DNA of 41,000 bases from Comamonadaceae bacterium (GCA_947447405.1 CANFKQ010000002.1:1-41000); one strand, 5' to 3'. Positions 8,398-18,560 are shown, numbered from the stretch's first letter. Program-made: numbers and translations. The notes: generated from the letters alone by a model not told the origin.

Positions 8398-9420
8398 TTA
8401 CTTGGATTTTTTAGCAGGTGCCGCTGTACGCACTTTGTCAATTTCAGCTTGCAACTCTTTGACCAAGTCTTGACCCACGGCAACACCGTGCTTGGCAGTC
8501 ACTGGGCGCATCTTGTCGCGCAAGATCGACATTTCAGACTCAGGCAACTGGGTCACTTGCATGCCGTTCTTCTTCAAGTTGGCCAACAAGCTGGCTTCCA
8601 AGTTACGTGCGGTTTCGCGTTGAAACTTGGCGGACTCAGTCGCAGCATCAGCCACCACCTTTTTCTCAGTAGCACTCAAGGTGTCCCAAAACTTCTTGCT
8701 GATCACCACAGACTGTGGGTTGTATTGGTGAGCGGTCAGCACCATGTGCTTTTGCACTTCATACAACTTGGCACTGTTGATGGTGGGGATGGGATTTTCT
8801 TGACCGTCCACAGCACCCTGCTCCAAAGCGGCATACAACTCTGGGAAAGGCAGCGGTGTGGGGTTAGCCCCTAAAGCTTTGACCCAATCCACGTTGATTG
8901 GGTTAGGAATAACGCGCAGTTTCAAGCCTTCGATGTCAGACACTTTGTTGATGGCGCGCTTGCCGTTGGTGATGTGACGAAATCCCAGTTCGTAGTAAGC
9001 CAAACCGATCAACCCTTTTTCTTCCAACTTGGCGTGCATCTTCTTGCCGAAGGGGCCGTCGACCACAGCATCAGCTTCTTTGGTCGTCGCAAACATGAAG
9101 GGGAAATCGAACACGCCAAAGTCTTTGACTTGGCTCGCGAAGATGCCAGAGTTCATAGACGCCATTTCCAATGAGCCGCCTTGAATGGCAGACACGTTGG
9201 CTTGGTCGCTACCCAAAGTGCCACCGGGAAAAATGTTGACTTTGAGCTTGCCACCAGAGTTCTTCTCGACGATCTCTTTGAATTTTTCCATACCTTGAAC
9301 GATGGGGTGACCCGCAGTGTTCTGGTTGGCGAACTTGATGGTTTTGACTTGCGCCGAGGCGATGCCCATGGCGGCCATGGCCACAGTGGCGATCACGGTT
9401 TTGATAAATACACGTTTCAT
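8398..9420 (-). CDS. TRAP transporter solute-binding protein (DctP family)
   Basis: Signal peptide; GYAYYELGFRHITNGKRAINKVSDIEGLKLRV-type segment, LGANPTPLPFPELYAALEQGAVDGQENP typical of DctP. Confidence 0.95.
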   Translation of the reverse strand: MKRVFIKTVIATVAMAAMGIASAQVKTIKFANQNTAGHPIVQGMEKFKEIVEKNSGGKLKVNIFPGGTLGSDQANVSAIQGGSLEMASMNSGIFASQVKDFGVFDFPFMFATTKEADAVVDGPFGKKMHAKLEEKGLIGLAYYELGFRHITNGKRAINKVSDIEGLKLRVIPNPINVDWVKALGANPTPLPFPELYAALEQGAVDGQENPIPTINSAKLYEVQKHMVLTAHQYNPQSVVISKKFWDTLSATEKKVVADAATESAKFQRETARNLEASLLANLKKNGMQVTQLPESEMSILRDKMRPVTAKHGVAVGQDLVKELQAEIDKVRTAAPAKKSK

Positions 9421-9507
9421 AGTCAGTGTCTCCTGATGAACTTTTTCGGTCGTACGCCCAATGAAGGTCCACTGCCTGGCGTACCCGGACAGACAGTGGA
9501 AAAAAAC

Positions 9508-10785
9508 TTAATATAACCAGCGTGCAGGCACCATCACGATAGATGGGAACAACACCATCAAGAACATGACAATGAATTGAACAGCCATGAATGGCAACAC
9601 GCCGCGCGTGACATCATCCATACGCATGCGGCCCACGCCAGCGACCACGTTCAGCACAGTGCCTACGGGTGGGGTGACCAAGCCAATGGAGTTATTGATG
9701 ATGAACAAAACGCCAAAGTACACAGGGTCAATACCAGCCGCTTTCACAATAGGCATCAACACAGGGGTCAAGATCAAAATGGTGGGCGTCATGTCCATTG
9801 CCGTGCCAACGATCATGCACAGCACCATGATGGCAGCCATCAACAGGGTGGGGTTACCCAACAGCGGTTCAAGCAAGCTCACCACTTGTGCTGGCAAATT
9901 GGCCACGGTGATCAACCAAGCAGACACCATCGCAGCAGCCACCAAGAACATGATCACTGAGGTTGTTTTTGCAGCCATCCGGAACACATCAAACAACTGC
10001 GACCAAGTGAGTTCACGGTAGATAACACCAGCCACAAACAAGGCGTACACCGCAGCCACCACAGCAGCTTCTGTGGGTGTGAACACGCCCATGCGCAATC
10101 CCACCAAGATGATGAGTGGAAGCATCAAGGCCCAACCTGCTTCGCGCATTGCAGCAAACACTTCTGCGCTTGTCTTGCGTGCAGGAGGCGTCAAATCTTC
10201 TTTGCGAGTACACCACCACCATGTGGCCCACAAACCGGCGGCCAAAACGATGCCTGGAAAAATACCAGCCAAAAACAACTTACTGATTGACACGTTGGCA
10301 GCGACACCAAAGATCACAAAACCAATGGAGGGAGGAATGATCGGGCCGATCACACCGCAAGCGGCAATCAAGCCACCGCTGCGTGCTTTGTCGTGACCCG
10401 CTTTGACCATCATGGGCAACAGCAATGCAGTCAACGCAGCTGCATCAGCCACAGCGGAACCAGAGAGTGCGGACAGCAAACAGGCCGCAACAATCGTCAC
10501 GTAACCCAAGCCACCACGAATATGGCCGACCAGCGCCATTGCGAAGTCAACGATGCGACGTGACAAACCCCCTGTGTTCATCACCTCACCAGCCAACATG
10601 AAGAACGGAACGGCCAACAGCGGGAAGCTGTTAGATCCTTCAATCACGTTTTGCGCCAAGATTTGCGCATCAAACATGTCCATGTGCCACATCAAAGCGG
10701 AGCCACACAGCAACAAAGAAAAAGCGATGGGCACACCCAGCGCCATGGCGGCGAGCAAAGAGCCCAAAAATACAGCGATTGTCAT
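9508..10785 (-). CDS. TRAP transporter large permease (DctM family)
   Basis: Very hydrophobic protein with LSGSAVADAAALTALLLPMMVKAGHD, GVIGPIIPPSIGFVIFG and NNSIGLVTPPVGTVLNVVAGVG. Confidence 0.96.
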   Translation of the reverse strand: MTIAVFLGSLLAAMALGVPIAFSLLLCGSALMWHMDMFDAQILAQNVIEGSNSFPLLAVPFFMLAGEVMNTGGLSRRIVDFAMALVGHIRGGLGYVTIVAACLLSALSGSAVADAAALTALLLPMMVKAGHDKARSGGLIAACGVIGPIIPPSIGFVIFGVAANVSISKLFLAGIFPGIVLAAGLWATWWWCTRKEDLTPPARKTSAEVFAAMREAGWALMLPLIILVGLRMGVFTPTEAAVVAAVYALFVAGVIYRELTWSQLFDVFRMAAKTTSVIMFLVAAAMVSAWLITVANLPAQVVSLLEPLLGNPTLLMAAIMVLCMIVGTAMDMTPTILILTPVLMPIVKAAGIDPVYFGVLFIINNSIGLVTPPVGTVLNVVAGVGRMRMDDVTRGVLPFMAVQFIVMFLMVLFPSIVMVPARWLY

Positions 10786-10803
10786 GATTGAATTCCTTGG
10801 GAT

Positions 10804-11385
10804 TTACTTGAGGGGAGCGGGAACGTCGATGGGCTCTTCTTCAGACTCGCGAACACCAATCAACTCACTGTCAGCCAACTCGCCGCGCATCAAGCGCAAC
10901 AGGTGGTCCACCAAAATCAAAGCGCCCGACACAGCCAACACCATGCCGCAAGCGTAGAAGATGCCCATGGAAGCTTCCATCACCGCACTGGTGGACTCCC
11001 AGTTGATGATGGTTTGATCCAAGGAGCCTTTGAACAACAACCAGCAGATGAACAACATCAAACCGTGGCCCATGACCAAAAAGATTTTTTGCCAACGCAC
11101 GGACAACTTAGACACGATGGTGTCAGAGCCCAAATGTGCACCGTCCTTCATCGCCACGATGGCGCCTAAGAAGGTCACCCACACGAACAACCAGCGCGAC
11201 AACTCTTCTGACAGAGTGATACCAGAGTTAAAGGCGTAACGCATCACCACGTTGCCGAAAACCAAAACCACCATCACAGCGAGCGCAACAGAGATCACTA
11301 GTTCGAGAAACCGACAGTAGTGATCTAAAAAACGATTAAGCATTAGGAAATCCTTGAAGAATATAGGCTGGAACAAAATGTACAA
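10804..11385 (-). CDS. TRAP transporter small permease (DctQ family)
   Basis: Four hydrophobic segments; EELSRWLFVWVTFLGAIVAMKDGAHLGSD is characteristic of DctQ. Confidence 0.93.
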   Translation of the reverse strand: MYILFQPIFFKDFLMLNRFLDHYCRFLELVISVALAVMVVLVFGNVVMRYAFNSGITLSEELSRWLFVWVTFLGAIVAMKDGAHLGSDTIVSKLSVRWQKIFLVMGHGLMLFICWLLFKGSLDQTIINWESTSAVMEASMGIFYACGMVLAVSGALILVDHLLRLMRGELADSELIGVRESEEEPIDVPAPLK

Positions 11386-11431
11386 AACAGTTACTTTGCA
11401 GCAACCTAGTGAAAACCCGTAATTAAATATC

Positions 11432-11454
11432 GCATAGCAAACTACCTGCTATGC
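11432..11454. promoter_or_regulatory. Perfect 8-bp inverted repeat, candidate TetR operator or weak tetR terminator
   Basis: GCATAGCA-AACTACC-TGCTATGC in the tetR-dctQ intergenic region. Confidence 0.5.
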
Positions 11455-11460
11455 CAAATT

Positions 11461-12114
11461 TTAATAACTTACAAAACGCAAAACCATATCCACCACACTT
11501 TGACGCCGAGCCGCCAGCGCTTTGGCCGTTTGGCCATTGCGTTTAAAGATCAAATCAAAGGTGTAGCGGTTAGACACGTTGAAAAATGTAAGCGCCGAAA
11601 TAGATGCGTGGATATCGATGGGGTCTAGCCCCTTGCGAAACACCCCCGTCTTCACGCCACGCTTGTACAAAGCTTCGATGGACTGAATGGCCGACACGTT
11701 GAGCTCTTGAATCAACTTACTTTGTGCCAAAAAACTACCACGCTGGATGTTTTCAGACATCACCAAACGGATAAAGTCTTGGTTGCTGTGATGGTGGTCA
11801 AAGGTGAAGCCCACCAAAGCTTTAAGGGCCTCTACGGGCGACAGGTCTGCCAAGTGCAGCTCGGCCTCGGTGGCACGAATGCGGCGATACGCATCTTCCA
11901 ACACAGCCAGGTACAAACCCTCTTTGCTGCCGTAGTAGTAATAGATCATGCGTTTGCTGGTGTGCGTCGCGTCGGCTATCGCGTCAATGCGAGCACCGGC
12001 CAAGCCCTTAGCCGCAAATTCTGCTGTGGCCACGGACATGATGCCTGCCATCGTTCGCTCGGGATCGTTGGTGCGCTTAGGGGCTTTGCGTGCAGAATGT
12101 ACCGTTTCGTTCAT
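11461..12114 (-). CDS. TetR/AcrR-family transcriptional regulator
   Basis: N-terminal HTH IMSVATAEFAAKGLAGARIDAIADATHTSKRMIYYYYGSKEGLYLAVLE. Confidence 0.93.
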   Translation of the reverse strand: MNETVHSARKAPKRTNDPERTMAGIMSVATAEFAAKGLAGARIDAIADATHTSKRMIYYYYGSKEGLYLAVLEDAYRRIRATEAELHLADLSPVEALKALVGFTFDHHHSNQDFIRLVMSENIQRGSFLAQSKLIQELNVSAIQSIEALYKRGVKTGVFRKGLDPIDIHASISALTFFNVSNRYTFDLIFKRNGQTAKALAARRQSVVDMVLRFVSY

Positions 12115-12222
12115 TCCGAAAGTATAGAGGGCGCAGTAAGGGGCACTGTCTCCTGAAGAACCCTAATCAACGCCGAGTCGTTCAAGCATGCGTAAACTCA
12201 TTCACGAACACTAAAAACCAGC

Positions 12223-12960
12223 ATGTCATTTGATTCTTATTTCGTATTAGCAGGCCTCGCCTCGCTCTTAGTCGGCTTGTCAAAAGGTGGCTTGCCAACG
12301 GTCGGCATGTTGGCAGTTCCCCTGCTCTCGCTGTTCATGTCACCCGTGAAAGCTGCAGTGCTGTTACTGCCGATTTACATCATCTCGGACGTGGTGAGTG
12401 TGTGGCTTTACCGCAAAGATTTCAGCGCACCCAATTTGAAAATTCTTATTCCTGCAGGCGTGTTGGGCGTATTCATTGGCTGGATCACTGCCTCGTTCAC
12501 TTCTGACAGCGCGGTGAAGTTGATGATTGGTTGTCTGGGCGTGGGCTTTTGCCTGAACACCTGGCTGCGTAAAACGCCACACAACAAACAACATGTCAAT
12601 GCGAAGAAGGGTTGGTTCTGGGGCACGGTGGCGGGCTTTACCAGCTTCATCTCGCACGCGGGCGGACCTCCTTTTCAAATTTACGTGTTGCCACAGCGGC
12701 TGCCCAAGGTTCAGTTTGCAGGCACAGCCACGCTGCTGTTTGCCGTCATTAATGCGGCAAAAATCCTGCCCTACCAAATGCTGCAGCCTTACTCATACGC
12801 AGACTTGGCGAAAGCCGCTGACTTGATTCCATTTGCCTTGGTCGGCACGATGCTAGGCGCTTACATCACCAAGAAGATTGCCGATGTTTGGTTTTACCGA
12901 TTGGTACAAGCAGGCCTGTTTGCTGTGTCTCTCAAACTCATCGCGGATGTTGTTCTATGA
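12223..12960 (+). CDS. TauE/SafE-family permease (sulfite exporter-like)
   Basis: Polytopic protein with LVGLSKGGLPTVGMLAVPLLSLFMSPVKAAVLLLPIYIISDV and GFTSFISHAGGPPFQIYVLPQ. Confidence 0.92.
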   Translation: MSFDSYFVLAGLASLLVGLSKGGLPTVGMLAVPLLSLFMSPVKAAVLLLPIYIISDVVSVWLYRKDFSAPNLKILIPAGVLGVFIGWITASFTSDSAVKLMIGCLGVGFCLNTWLRKTPHNKQHVNAKKGWFWGTVAGFTSFISHAGGPPFQIYVLPQRLPKVQFAGTATLLFAVINAAKILPYQMLQPYSYADLAKAADLIPFALVGTMLGAYITKKIADVWFYRLVQAGLFAVSLKLIADVVL

Positions 12961-14009
12961 GTCATACCCAAGCGGACTGTTTGTTGACTGGCCGAAGCCT
13001 GCGCAATCGCCTCAACCACCAACAGGTTCTGTAAACCATCCTGCGCACTCACCAAGGGTTCGGCGTGGCCTTGCACCACATCAAGAAAATGGTCCATCTG
13101 CAATTTCAACGGATCATCGCGCTGTAGGTCAACTGCACTGCAATCGAAGGGTTTGAACCATGAACGATCTTCAGGATGGCCATAAGTTTTTAGGCGCATG
13201 GTAGGCACAGCCAAGCTGCCCATGGTGCCTGCAATGACATAACAATCTTCATCGCCATAGTTGGCGTAGGCTTTGTTTTCTTGGCTGGTTTGCTCCCAGC
13301 TGCGAGCAGAGGCGGCTGTGTCTGACAGCATGAAAGACGCCAAGACACCAGACGCAAAACGAAACGTGATGGACGCCGTGTCTTCCACCGCAAAACCGCG
13401 TATCACGTTAGATGTCATAGCCTGCACCTCAGTCATTTCGCCACACAACATACGCAAGTTGTGAATCTCGTGAATGAGGTTGATCAGCACAGGTCCTCCA
13501 CCCACCTCGCGCCGCCAAGGCGCTTCGCTGAAATAGCGATCAGGTTTGTAAAAGATGGCACTGCCCATGACACTGACCAGCTGACCCAAGCGTCCCGCTT
13601 CAATCACAGCTTTGGCTTCACGCATGATGGGGCTGTGGGCGCGGTGATGGCCAATCAACACTTTGGCTTGCGTGGCTTGCGTGGCTTGCACCAGCAGATG
13701 GGCATCAGCCACCGTATGTGCAATAGGTTTCTCCACCAGCACCGGCACACCCGCTTCGATGCACTGCAAAGCTTGCGGCACATGCAAGGCATTGGGCGTA
13801 GCCAGGATCACGCCGTCTGGCGAAGCTGCTGCTAGCAGCGCATCCAACGTGGCGAACCAAGCCACGTCGTGTTCTTTGGCTAAAACTTGCGCGGCCTCAG
13901 ACGGATCAGCAATCGCACAGAGCCGACACTGGGGATTCTGCGCAATCACCGCCATGTGCGCTCGACCAATCACGCCAGCACCAACAACCGCGATGTTGAG
14001 CACAGTCAC
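12894..14009 (-). CDS. Gfo/Idh/MocA-family oxidoreductase
   Basis: NIAVVGAGVIGRAHMAVIAQ Rossmann motif, VLVEKPIAHT (EKP) motif, GGGPVLINLIHEIHNLRMLCG. Confidence 0.93.
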   Translation of the reverse strand: MTVLNIAVVGAGVIGRAHMAVIAQNPQCRLCAIADPSEAAQVLAKEHDVAWFATLDALLAAASPDGVILATPNALHVPQALQCIEAGVPVLVEKPIAHTVADAHLLVQATQATQAKVLIGHHRAHSPIMREAKAVIEAGRLGQLVSVMGSAIFYKPDRYFSEAPWRREVGGGPVLINLIHEIHNLRMLCGEMTEVQAMTSNVIRGFAVEDTASITFRFASGVLASFMLSDTAASARSWEQTSQENKAYANYGDEDCYVIAGTMGSLAVPTMRLKTYGHPEDRSWFKPFDCSAVDLQRDDPLKLQMDHFLDVVQGHAEPLVSAQDGLQNLLVVEAIAQASASQQTVRLGMTHRTTSAMSLRDTANRPACTNR

Positions 14010-14011
14010 GC

Positions 14012-14776
14012 TTAAACAGCAGTGGCTTCAGTGGCTGTGGTCGTGTGCGCCCCCCCCAAGAACAAACGCTCCATTTGTGGATCAGCCAAAATTTCAGCAG
14101 CTGATTTGTACAGCACCAAACGGCCAGACTCCAAAGCAATGGCGTTGTCCGAGTGCTTGAGTGCACTCTTCACGTTTTGCTCCACCATCAGCACCGTCGT
14201 GCCTTGATCCGCCAGCTTACGCAACAGCTTGAACACGTCTTGCACCACCATGGGTGACAGACCAATAGAAGGCTCGTCAATCAACAAAACCTTGGGACGC
14301 AGCAACAAAGCACGGCCAATTTCGAGTTGCTTTTGCTCACCGCCAGAGAGCGAGGATGCCAGTGAGCTCATACGCTCTTTGACGCGCGGGAAAAACTCTA
14401 GCACTTCAGGGATACGTTCGTGCGTGATCTTCATGCCCAGCGTGATACCACCCAACTCTAAGTTTTCATACACCGAGAGTTGGCCAAACAAATTGCGGCC
14501 CTGTGGCACAAAGGCAATACCGCGCGCAAGTAAATCTTTTTGCGTAGCACCGGTGATGTCCTCACCGTTCAAGCGAATCTTGCCTTGGCGCGGTGTAAGC
14601 AAGCCAAACAAGGTTTTGAGCACGGTCGATTTGCCTGCGCCGTTGGGGCCAATCAGCAAAGTGATCGAGCCCTTGGGCACAGTAAATGACAGGTTATTCA
14701 AGATCATGAAATCTTTGTAACCCGCCACCACATCGTCAAACTCGATGCAAGGAGTTGTAGTGTTGTGTGTTGTCAT
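14012..14776 (-). CDS. ABC transporter ATP-binding protein, LivF-type
   Basis: Walker A GPNGAGKS, signature LSGGEQKQLEIGRAL, VLLIDEPSIGLSPMVVQDVF. Confidence 0.95.
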   Translation of the reverse strand: MTTHNTTTPCIEFDDVVAGYKDFMILNNLSFTVPKGSITLLIGPNGAGKSTVLKTLFGLLTPRQGKIRLNGEDITGATQKDLLARGIAFVPQGRNLFGQLSVYENLELGGITLGMKITHERIPEVLEFFPRVKERMSSLASSLSGGEQKQLEIGRALLLRPKVLLIDEPSIGLSPMVVQDVFKLLRKLADQGTTVLMVEQNVKSALKHSDNAIALESGRLVLYKSAAEILADPQMERLFLGGAHTTTATEATAV

Positions 14777-14778
14777 GA

Positions 14779-15537
14779 TCAGCTTCCCAGATAGGCATCA
14801 AGCACTTGTTTGTTGGCGCGAATTTCTTCGGGTGTGCCAATGGCCATGACCTTACCTTCGACCATCACCATGATGCGATGGCAAAGGTCCATCACAAAAT
14901 CCATGTTGTGTTCGATCACCACAAAACTGCCCTTGCGAGTTTTGTTCAAGTCCTTAAGCAAGGTACTGATGCCGCCGACCAGTGAGGGGTTCACACCAGC
15001 GCAAGGTTCATCGAGCAACACCAAGTCTGGCTCGCTCATAAAGGCCATGGCAATGTCCACCAGCTTTTGTTGGCCGTAGCTCAACTCGCCTGCTTTCTTG
15101 TCTGCCACATGCTTGATGTGGAACTGGTCAATCAAGGCATCCGCCTTGGCGCCCAAATCGGAATCACTGGGTGCAAACATGCGGCTAAACATCGTGCCTT
15201 GGTGCTCTTGTGCAGCCACGATCAAGTTGTCGCGTACGGTCATCTTGCCAAACACTTGCAAGGTTTGAAAAGTGCGACCAACGCCAAGTCGGTTGAGCTC
15301 AAGGGGACCCAGTTGGGTCACGTCTTGGCCATTGAGTTCGATCTTGCCGGTATCCGGTGTGATCTGACCCAACATGCTGTTGAACAGTGTTGTTTTACCC
15401 GATCCATTGGGTCCGATGACGCCAAAAATTTCGCCAGGGCGTACCTCGAATGAAACACCACCCACCGCTTGAATCGCACCGTAGGCTTTCTTCAAGTCGG
15501 TGACTTTGAGAACGGGTTGGTTGGTAGATAAGGTCAT
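14779..15537 (-). CDS. ABC transporter ATP-binding protein, LivG-type
   Basis: Walker A GPNGSGKT, LSYGQQKLVDIAMAF, LVLLDEPCAGVNPSLV, DLCHRIMVMVEGKVMAIGTPEEIRAN. Confidence 0.95.
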   Translation of the reverse strand: MTLSTNQPVLKVTDLKKAYGAIQAVGGVSFEVRPGEIFGVIGPNGSGKTTLFNSMLGQITPDTGKIELNGQDVTQLGPLELNRLGVGRTFQTLQVFGKMTVRDNLIVAAQEHQGTMFSRMFAPSDSDLGAKADALIDQFHIKHVADKKAGELSYGQQKLVDIAMAFMSEPDLVLLDEPCAGVNPSLVGGISTLLKDLNKTRKGSFVVIEHNMDFVMDLCHRIMVMVEGKVMAIGTPEEIRANKQVLDAYLGS

Positions 15538-16529
15538 GCTTTCACTCCCTCAGCGGAACGCTGATTCGCATTAGCTGCACGAGCTGCTGATGCTTCACGT
15601 GACAGACGTTTTGCGCGGATGCGGTCTGGAATGCTCAATAAACCATCGGGCAACCAAATCATCAACATCACCACGGCAGTGCCGAATACAAACAAATACC
15701 AAGCCTGAGCAAAGCGTAACCACTCTGGCAAGATCACGCCCACCGCAGCGCCGAGTAAGGGGCCCAAGAAATAACCAGGACCACCCACCACCACCATGAG
15801 GTACATCATGATGGAGGCTTCCACTGTGAACGGTGCAGGGTCGATGAACTGCACCATCGAGCCAAACAACCCACCTGCGATGCCGGCATACGAGGCGCCA
15901 ATGGCAAAGCTCAACAAGGTGTATCCACGAATATCCACACCCAAGCTTTCAGCTCGGATGGGGTTGTCACGCAAGGCTGTAAACGCTTTACCCCAAGGCG
16001 AGTTGAGCAAGCCCCACAGCAACAAACCAAGGACCACAGCAAACGCCAAGACCAAGTAGTAATAGGCCAAGTTACCGTCAAAGCTGATGCCGAAGGCTTC
16101 AGGCCGTGCGATGTTGTTGATACCAAACGTGCCGCCTGTGAGCCACTCTTCGTTGCGCATCACCAACCACACGGCAGTATTAAAGCCGAGTGTGGCAAAG
16201 GCCAAATAAATGGTTTGCACGCGCAGCGCTGGAAAGCCCAAGGCCAAGCCCACCACGAAGCAGCCCAGCGCAGCGAGGGGCATGCCCAACCAAAAGCTAT
16301 AACCCGCTTGCATCATCACCGCCACGGTGTACGCACCAATGCCAAAGAACGCGGCATGGCCGAGTGACTTTTGACCGGCGTAACCAATGGTGAGGTTCAG
16401 ACCCATGGTGGCGATCACATAGATCAGCCAATAGGTGAACAAATAAATGCCGTGGTTTTTGAGCAGAGTGGGCACAAAAATACAGGCCAGCAGCCCTAAG
16501 AGGCCTGCCAATAATGCGAGCTTCTTCAT
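15534..16529 (-). CDS. Branched-chain amino acid-type ABC transporter permease, LivM-type
   Basis: LNLTIGYAGQKSLGHAAFFGIGAYTVAVMM, GKAFTALRDNPIRAESLGVDIRGYTLLSFAIGASYAGIAGGLFG. Confidence 0.95.
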   Translation of the reverse strand: MKKLALLAGLLGLLACIFVPTLLKNHGIYLFTYWLIYVIATMGLNLTIGYAGQKSLGHAAFFGIGAYTVAVMMQAGYSFWLGMPLAALGCFVVGLALGFPALRVQTIYLAFATLGFNTAVWLVMRNEEWLTGGTFGINNIARPEAFGISFDGNLAYYYLVLAFAVVLGLLLWGLLNSPWGKAFTALRDNPIRAESLGVDIRGYTLLSFAIGASYAGIAGGLFGSMVQFIDPAPFTVEASIMMYLMVVVGGPGYFLGPLLGAAVGVILPEWLRFAQAWYLFVFGTAVVMLMIWLPDGLLSIPDRIRAKRLSREASAARAANANQRSAEGVKA

Positions 16530-17401
16530 ACTTTGCGCTCCACTTTCTTACCGAGCAAGCCTTGAGGCTTGAACAAAATCACGACCATGAAAATGATCAA
16601 CGCCACTGCGTCTTTGTACGCAGGCGAAATGTATGCAGCCGCTAAGTTTTCACACACTCCCACAATCAAACCACCCAACAGGGCACCGCGTGAGTTGTTG
16701 AAGCCACCGATGATGGCGGCAAAGAACGCCTTATTACCCAGCGAGGCGCCCATATCGAACTTAGCCAAATAAGTTGGCGTCACCAAAATCGCTGCTGCTG
16801 CTGCCAGCACTGCGTTGATAGCGAAGGTGTAAAAAATCATCCGTGGCACGTTGATGCCCAACACCGAAGCACTCTCCGTGTTTTGTGCCACCGCTTGCAT
16901 GGCACGACCGGTGACGGTCTTTGCCAAGAAGGCTTGCGTGACCAACACGAGTGCAATGGCAAACACAAAGGTGCCAATGTCGGTGGCCGAAATGGTGACA
17001 CCTGCAATGTTGTAAACCTCATCTGGGAACAAATTGGGGAAAGGTTGTGGCTCAGCGCTGTAGCCTGCACGCACAGCGTTGCGTATGGCGATGGACAAAC
17101 CAATGGTGGCCACCACGATGGGCATCATCCCGAACTTAAAGAGTGGGTCCACCACGCCGCGCTTGAACAACCAGCCCAGCACAAAGACCGACAACACACA
17201 ACTCGCGGCAAAGCTCAACATCAACGGGAATCCCGCCGCCATAAAGCCCAGCATCATGAAAGCCGGCAGCATCACAAATTCGCCTTGTGCAAAGTTGATG
17301 GTGCCCGAGGCTTGCCAAAGCAAGGTAAACCCCAAAGCTGCCAGCGCATAAATGCTGCCGGTGGCGAGGCCACTGAAAAAGAGTTGTAGGAAGTCGGTCA
17401 T
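16526..17401 (-). CDS. Branched-chain amino acid-type ABC transporter permease, LivH-type
   Basis: FFSGLATGSIYALAALGFTLLWQASGTINFAQGEFVMLPAFMM, GASLGNKAFFAAIIGGFNNSRGALLGGLIVGVCENLAAAYIS. Confidence 0.95.
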   Translation of the reverse strand: MTDFLQLFFSGLATGSIYALAALGFTLLWQASGTINFAQGEFVMLPAFMMLGFMAAGFPLMLSFAASCVLSVFVLGWLFKRGVVDPLFKFGMMPIVVATIGLSIAIRNAVRAGYSAEPQPFPNLFPDEVYNIAGVTISATDIGTFVFAIALVLVTQAFLAKTVTGRAMQAVAQNTESASVLGINVPRMIFYTFAINAVLAAAAAILVTPTYLAKFDMGASLGNKAFFAAIIGGFNNSRGALLGGLIVGVCENLAAAYISPAYKDAVALIIFMVVILFKPQGLLGKKVERKV

Positions 17402-17414
17402 GCTGTATCTCTAA

Positions 17415-18560
17415 TTACTTCTTCGCGTTCAAAGCAGGCAAGGTCGCTGTCACCACTTGGCGGCCATTTTTCACTTCGATCAAGAAGCTTTCACGATCAA
17501 GATCACCATTGGCATCAAAGCTCACGTCCATGATGACGCCTGGATTTTTCTTAGCACTGATGTTGATGCCGTGCAGTGCTTGCGCCACGGCTTTGCGGTC
17601 GAGCTTGCCCACTTTTTCAATGGCCGCTTTGAGCACGTACACGCCGGTGTAGCCTTTGATGCCGTTGTGGTCAGAGATGCTGCCGTAGGCTTGGTAGTAC
17701 TTGGCCTTGAACTTCAACATTTCTGGGTTGGGTGCATCGACGGTCAAGCCCACGTGGGCGATTGCACCGTTGGCAGCATCGCCTGCCAGCTCAATCACTT
17801 TTTGGCCGGTCAAGGTGGTCTCGCCGATCACGGGCTTGTTCCAGCCTTGCTTCTTCAGCTCGCGCAACAAACGTGCAGATTCTTCTTCGTTGGTGTAAGC
17901 AAAGATCGCGTCGGCATTGCTTTGCTTGGCCTTCAATACAGCGGCTGAAAAGTCAACTTGGCCTGCGTCCGTCGAAATGTCGGCCACCACTTTGGTGGGG
18001 GAGCCATCCAACAACTTAGCTAAGGTGTCACGGCCACCTTTGCCGAAGTCGTTGTTCACATAAATCACAGCCAATGTTTTGGCTTTGGTGTTGATGAACT
18101 TAGCGAGCTTAGGGAATGAGGTGCTTTGACCGAATGCGGTACGAAACACATAAGGGTTGCCCTGTGCTGTGATGGAAGCGGCCTCACCGCCTGTGAAGTT
18201 AGGCACTTCGCCGCGCTTAGATTCAGCCATGGACACCATGATGGAACCCGAGTAGACAGGGCCAAAAATGGCAAACACGCCATCGTCCACAGCCTTTTGG
18301 GTCAAACCCTTGGCCACGCCGGGATTGGTTTGGGTGTCAACGGTGTAGCTCTCGATTTTTTTACCCAAGATGCCGCCGTTGTCGTTGATCTCTTTGACCG
18401 CCAACTCAACACCGTTCTTAAACACCGTACCGGCTGTGGTACCTGGACCGGAGAGCTCAACGATGTTGGCAATCTTCACAGTTTGCTGTGCGTGCGCCAT
18501 GCCAGCCAAGGCAAAAATGGCAGCTGCAGCAACAGCTTTCAAGGTGGAACGTTTATGCAT
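17415..18560 (-). CDS. ABC transporter substrate-binding protein, LivK-type
   Basis: Signal peptide MHKRSTLKAVAAAAIFALAGMAHAQ; KIANIVELSGPGTTAGTVFKNGVELAVKEINDNGGILGKKIE. Confidence 0.95.
   Translation of the reverse strand: MHKRSTLKAVAAAAIFALAGMAHAQQTVKIANIVELSGPGTTAGTVFKNGVELAVKEINDNGGILGKKIESYTVDTQTNPGVAKGLTQKAVDDGVFAIFGPVYSGSIMVSMAESKRGEVPNFTGGEAASITAQGNPYVFRTAFGQSTSFPKLAKFINTKAKTLAVIYVNNDFGKGGRDTLAKLLDGSPTKVVADISTDAGQVDFSAAVLKAKQSNADAIFAYTNEEESARLLRELKKQGWNKPVIGETTLTGQKVIELAGDAANGAIAHVGLTVDAPNPEMLKFKAKYYQAYGSISDHNGIKGYTGVYVLKAAIEKVGKLDRKAVAQALHGINISAKKNPGVIMDVSFDANGDLDRESFLIEVKNGRQVVTATLPALNAKK

Noticed and set aside
7981-8874. 297-aa plus-strand ORF across aroQ and dctP
   Set aside because: Spans two well-supported genes and the terminator between them on the opposite strand; no conserved motifs.
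13669-13692. Short tandem GGCTTGCGT repeat in the Gfo/Idh/MocA gene
   Set aside because: Only about 2.5 copies, in frame (QATQATQA) within a coding region; probably simple slippage with no separate function.
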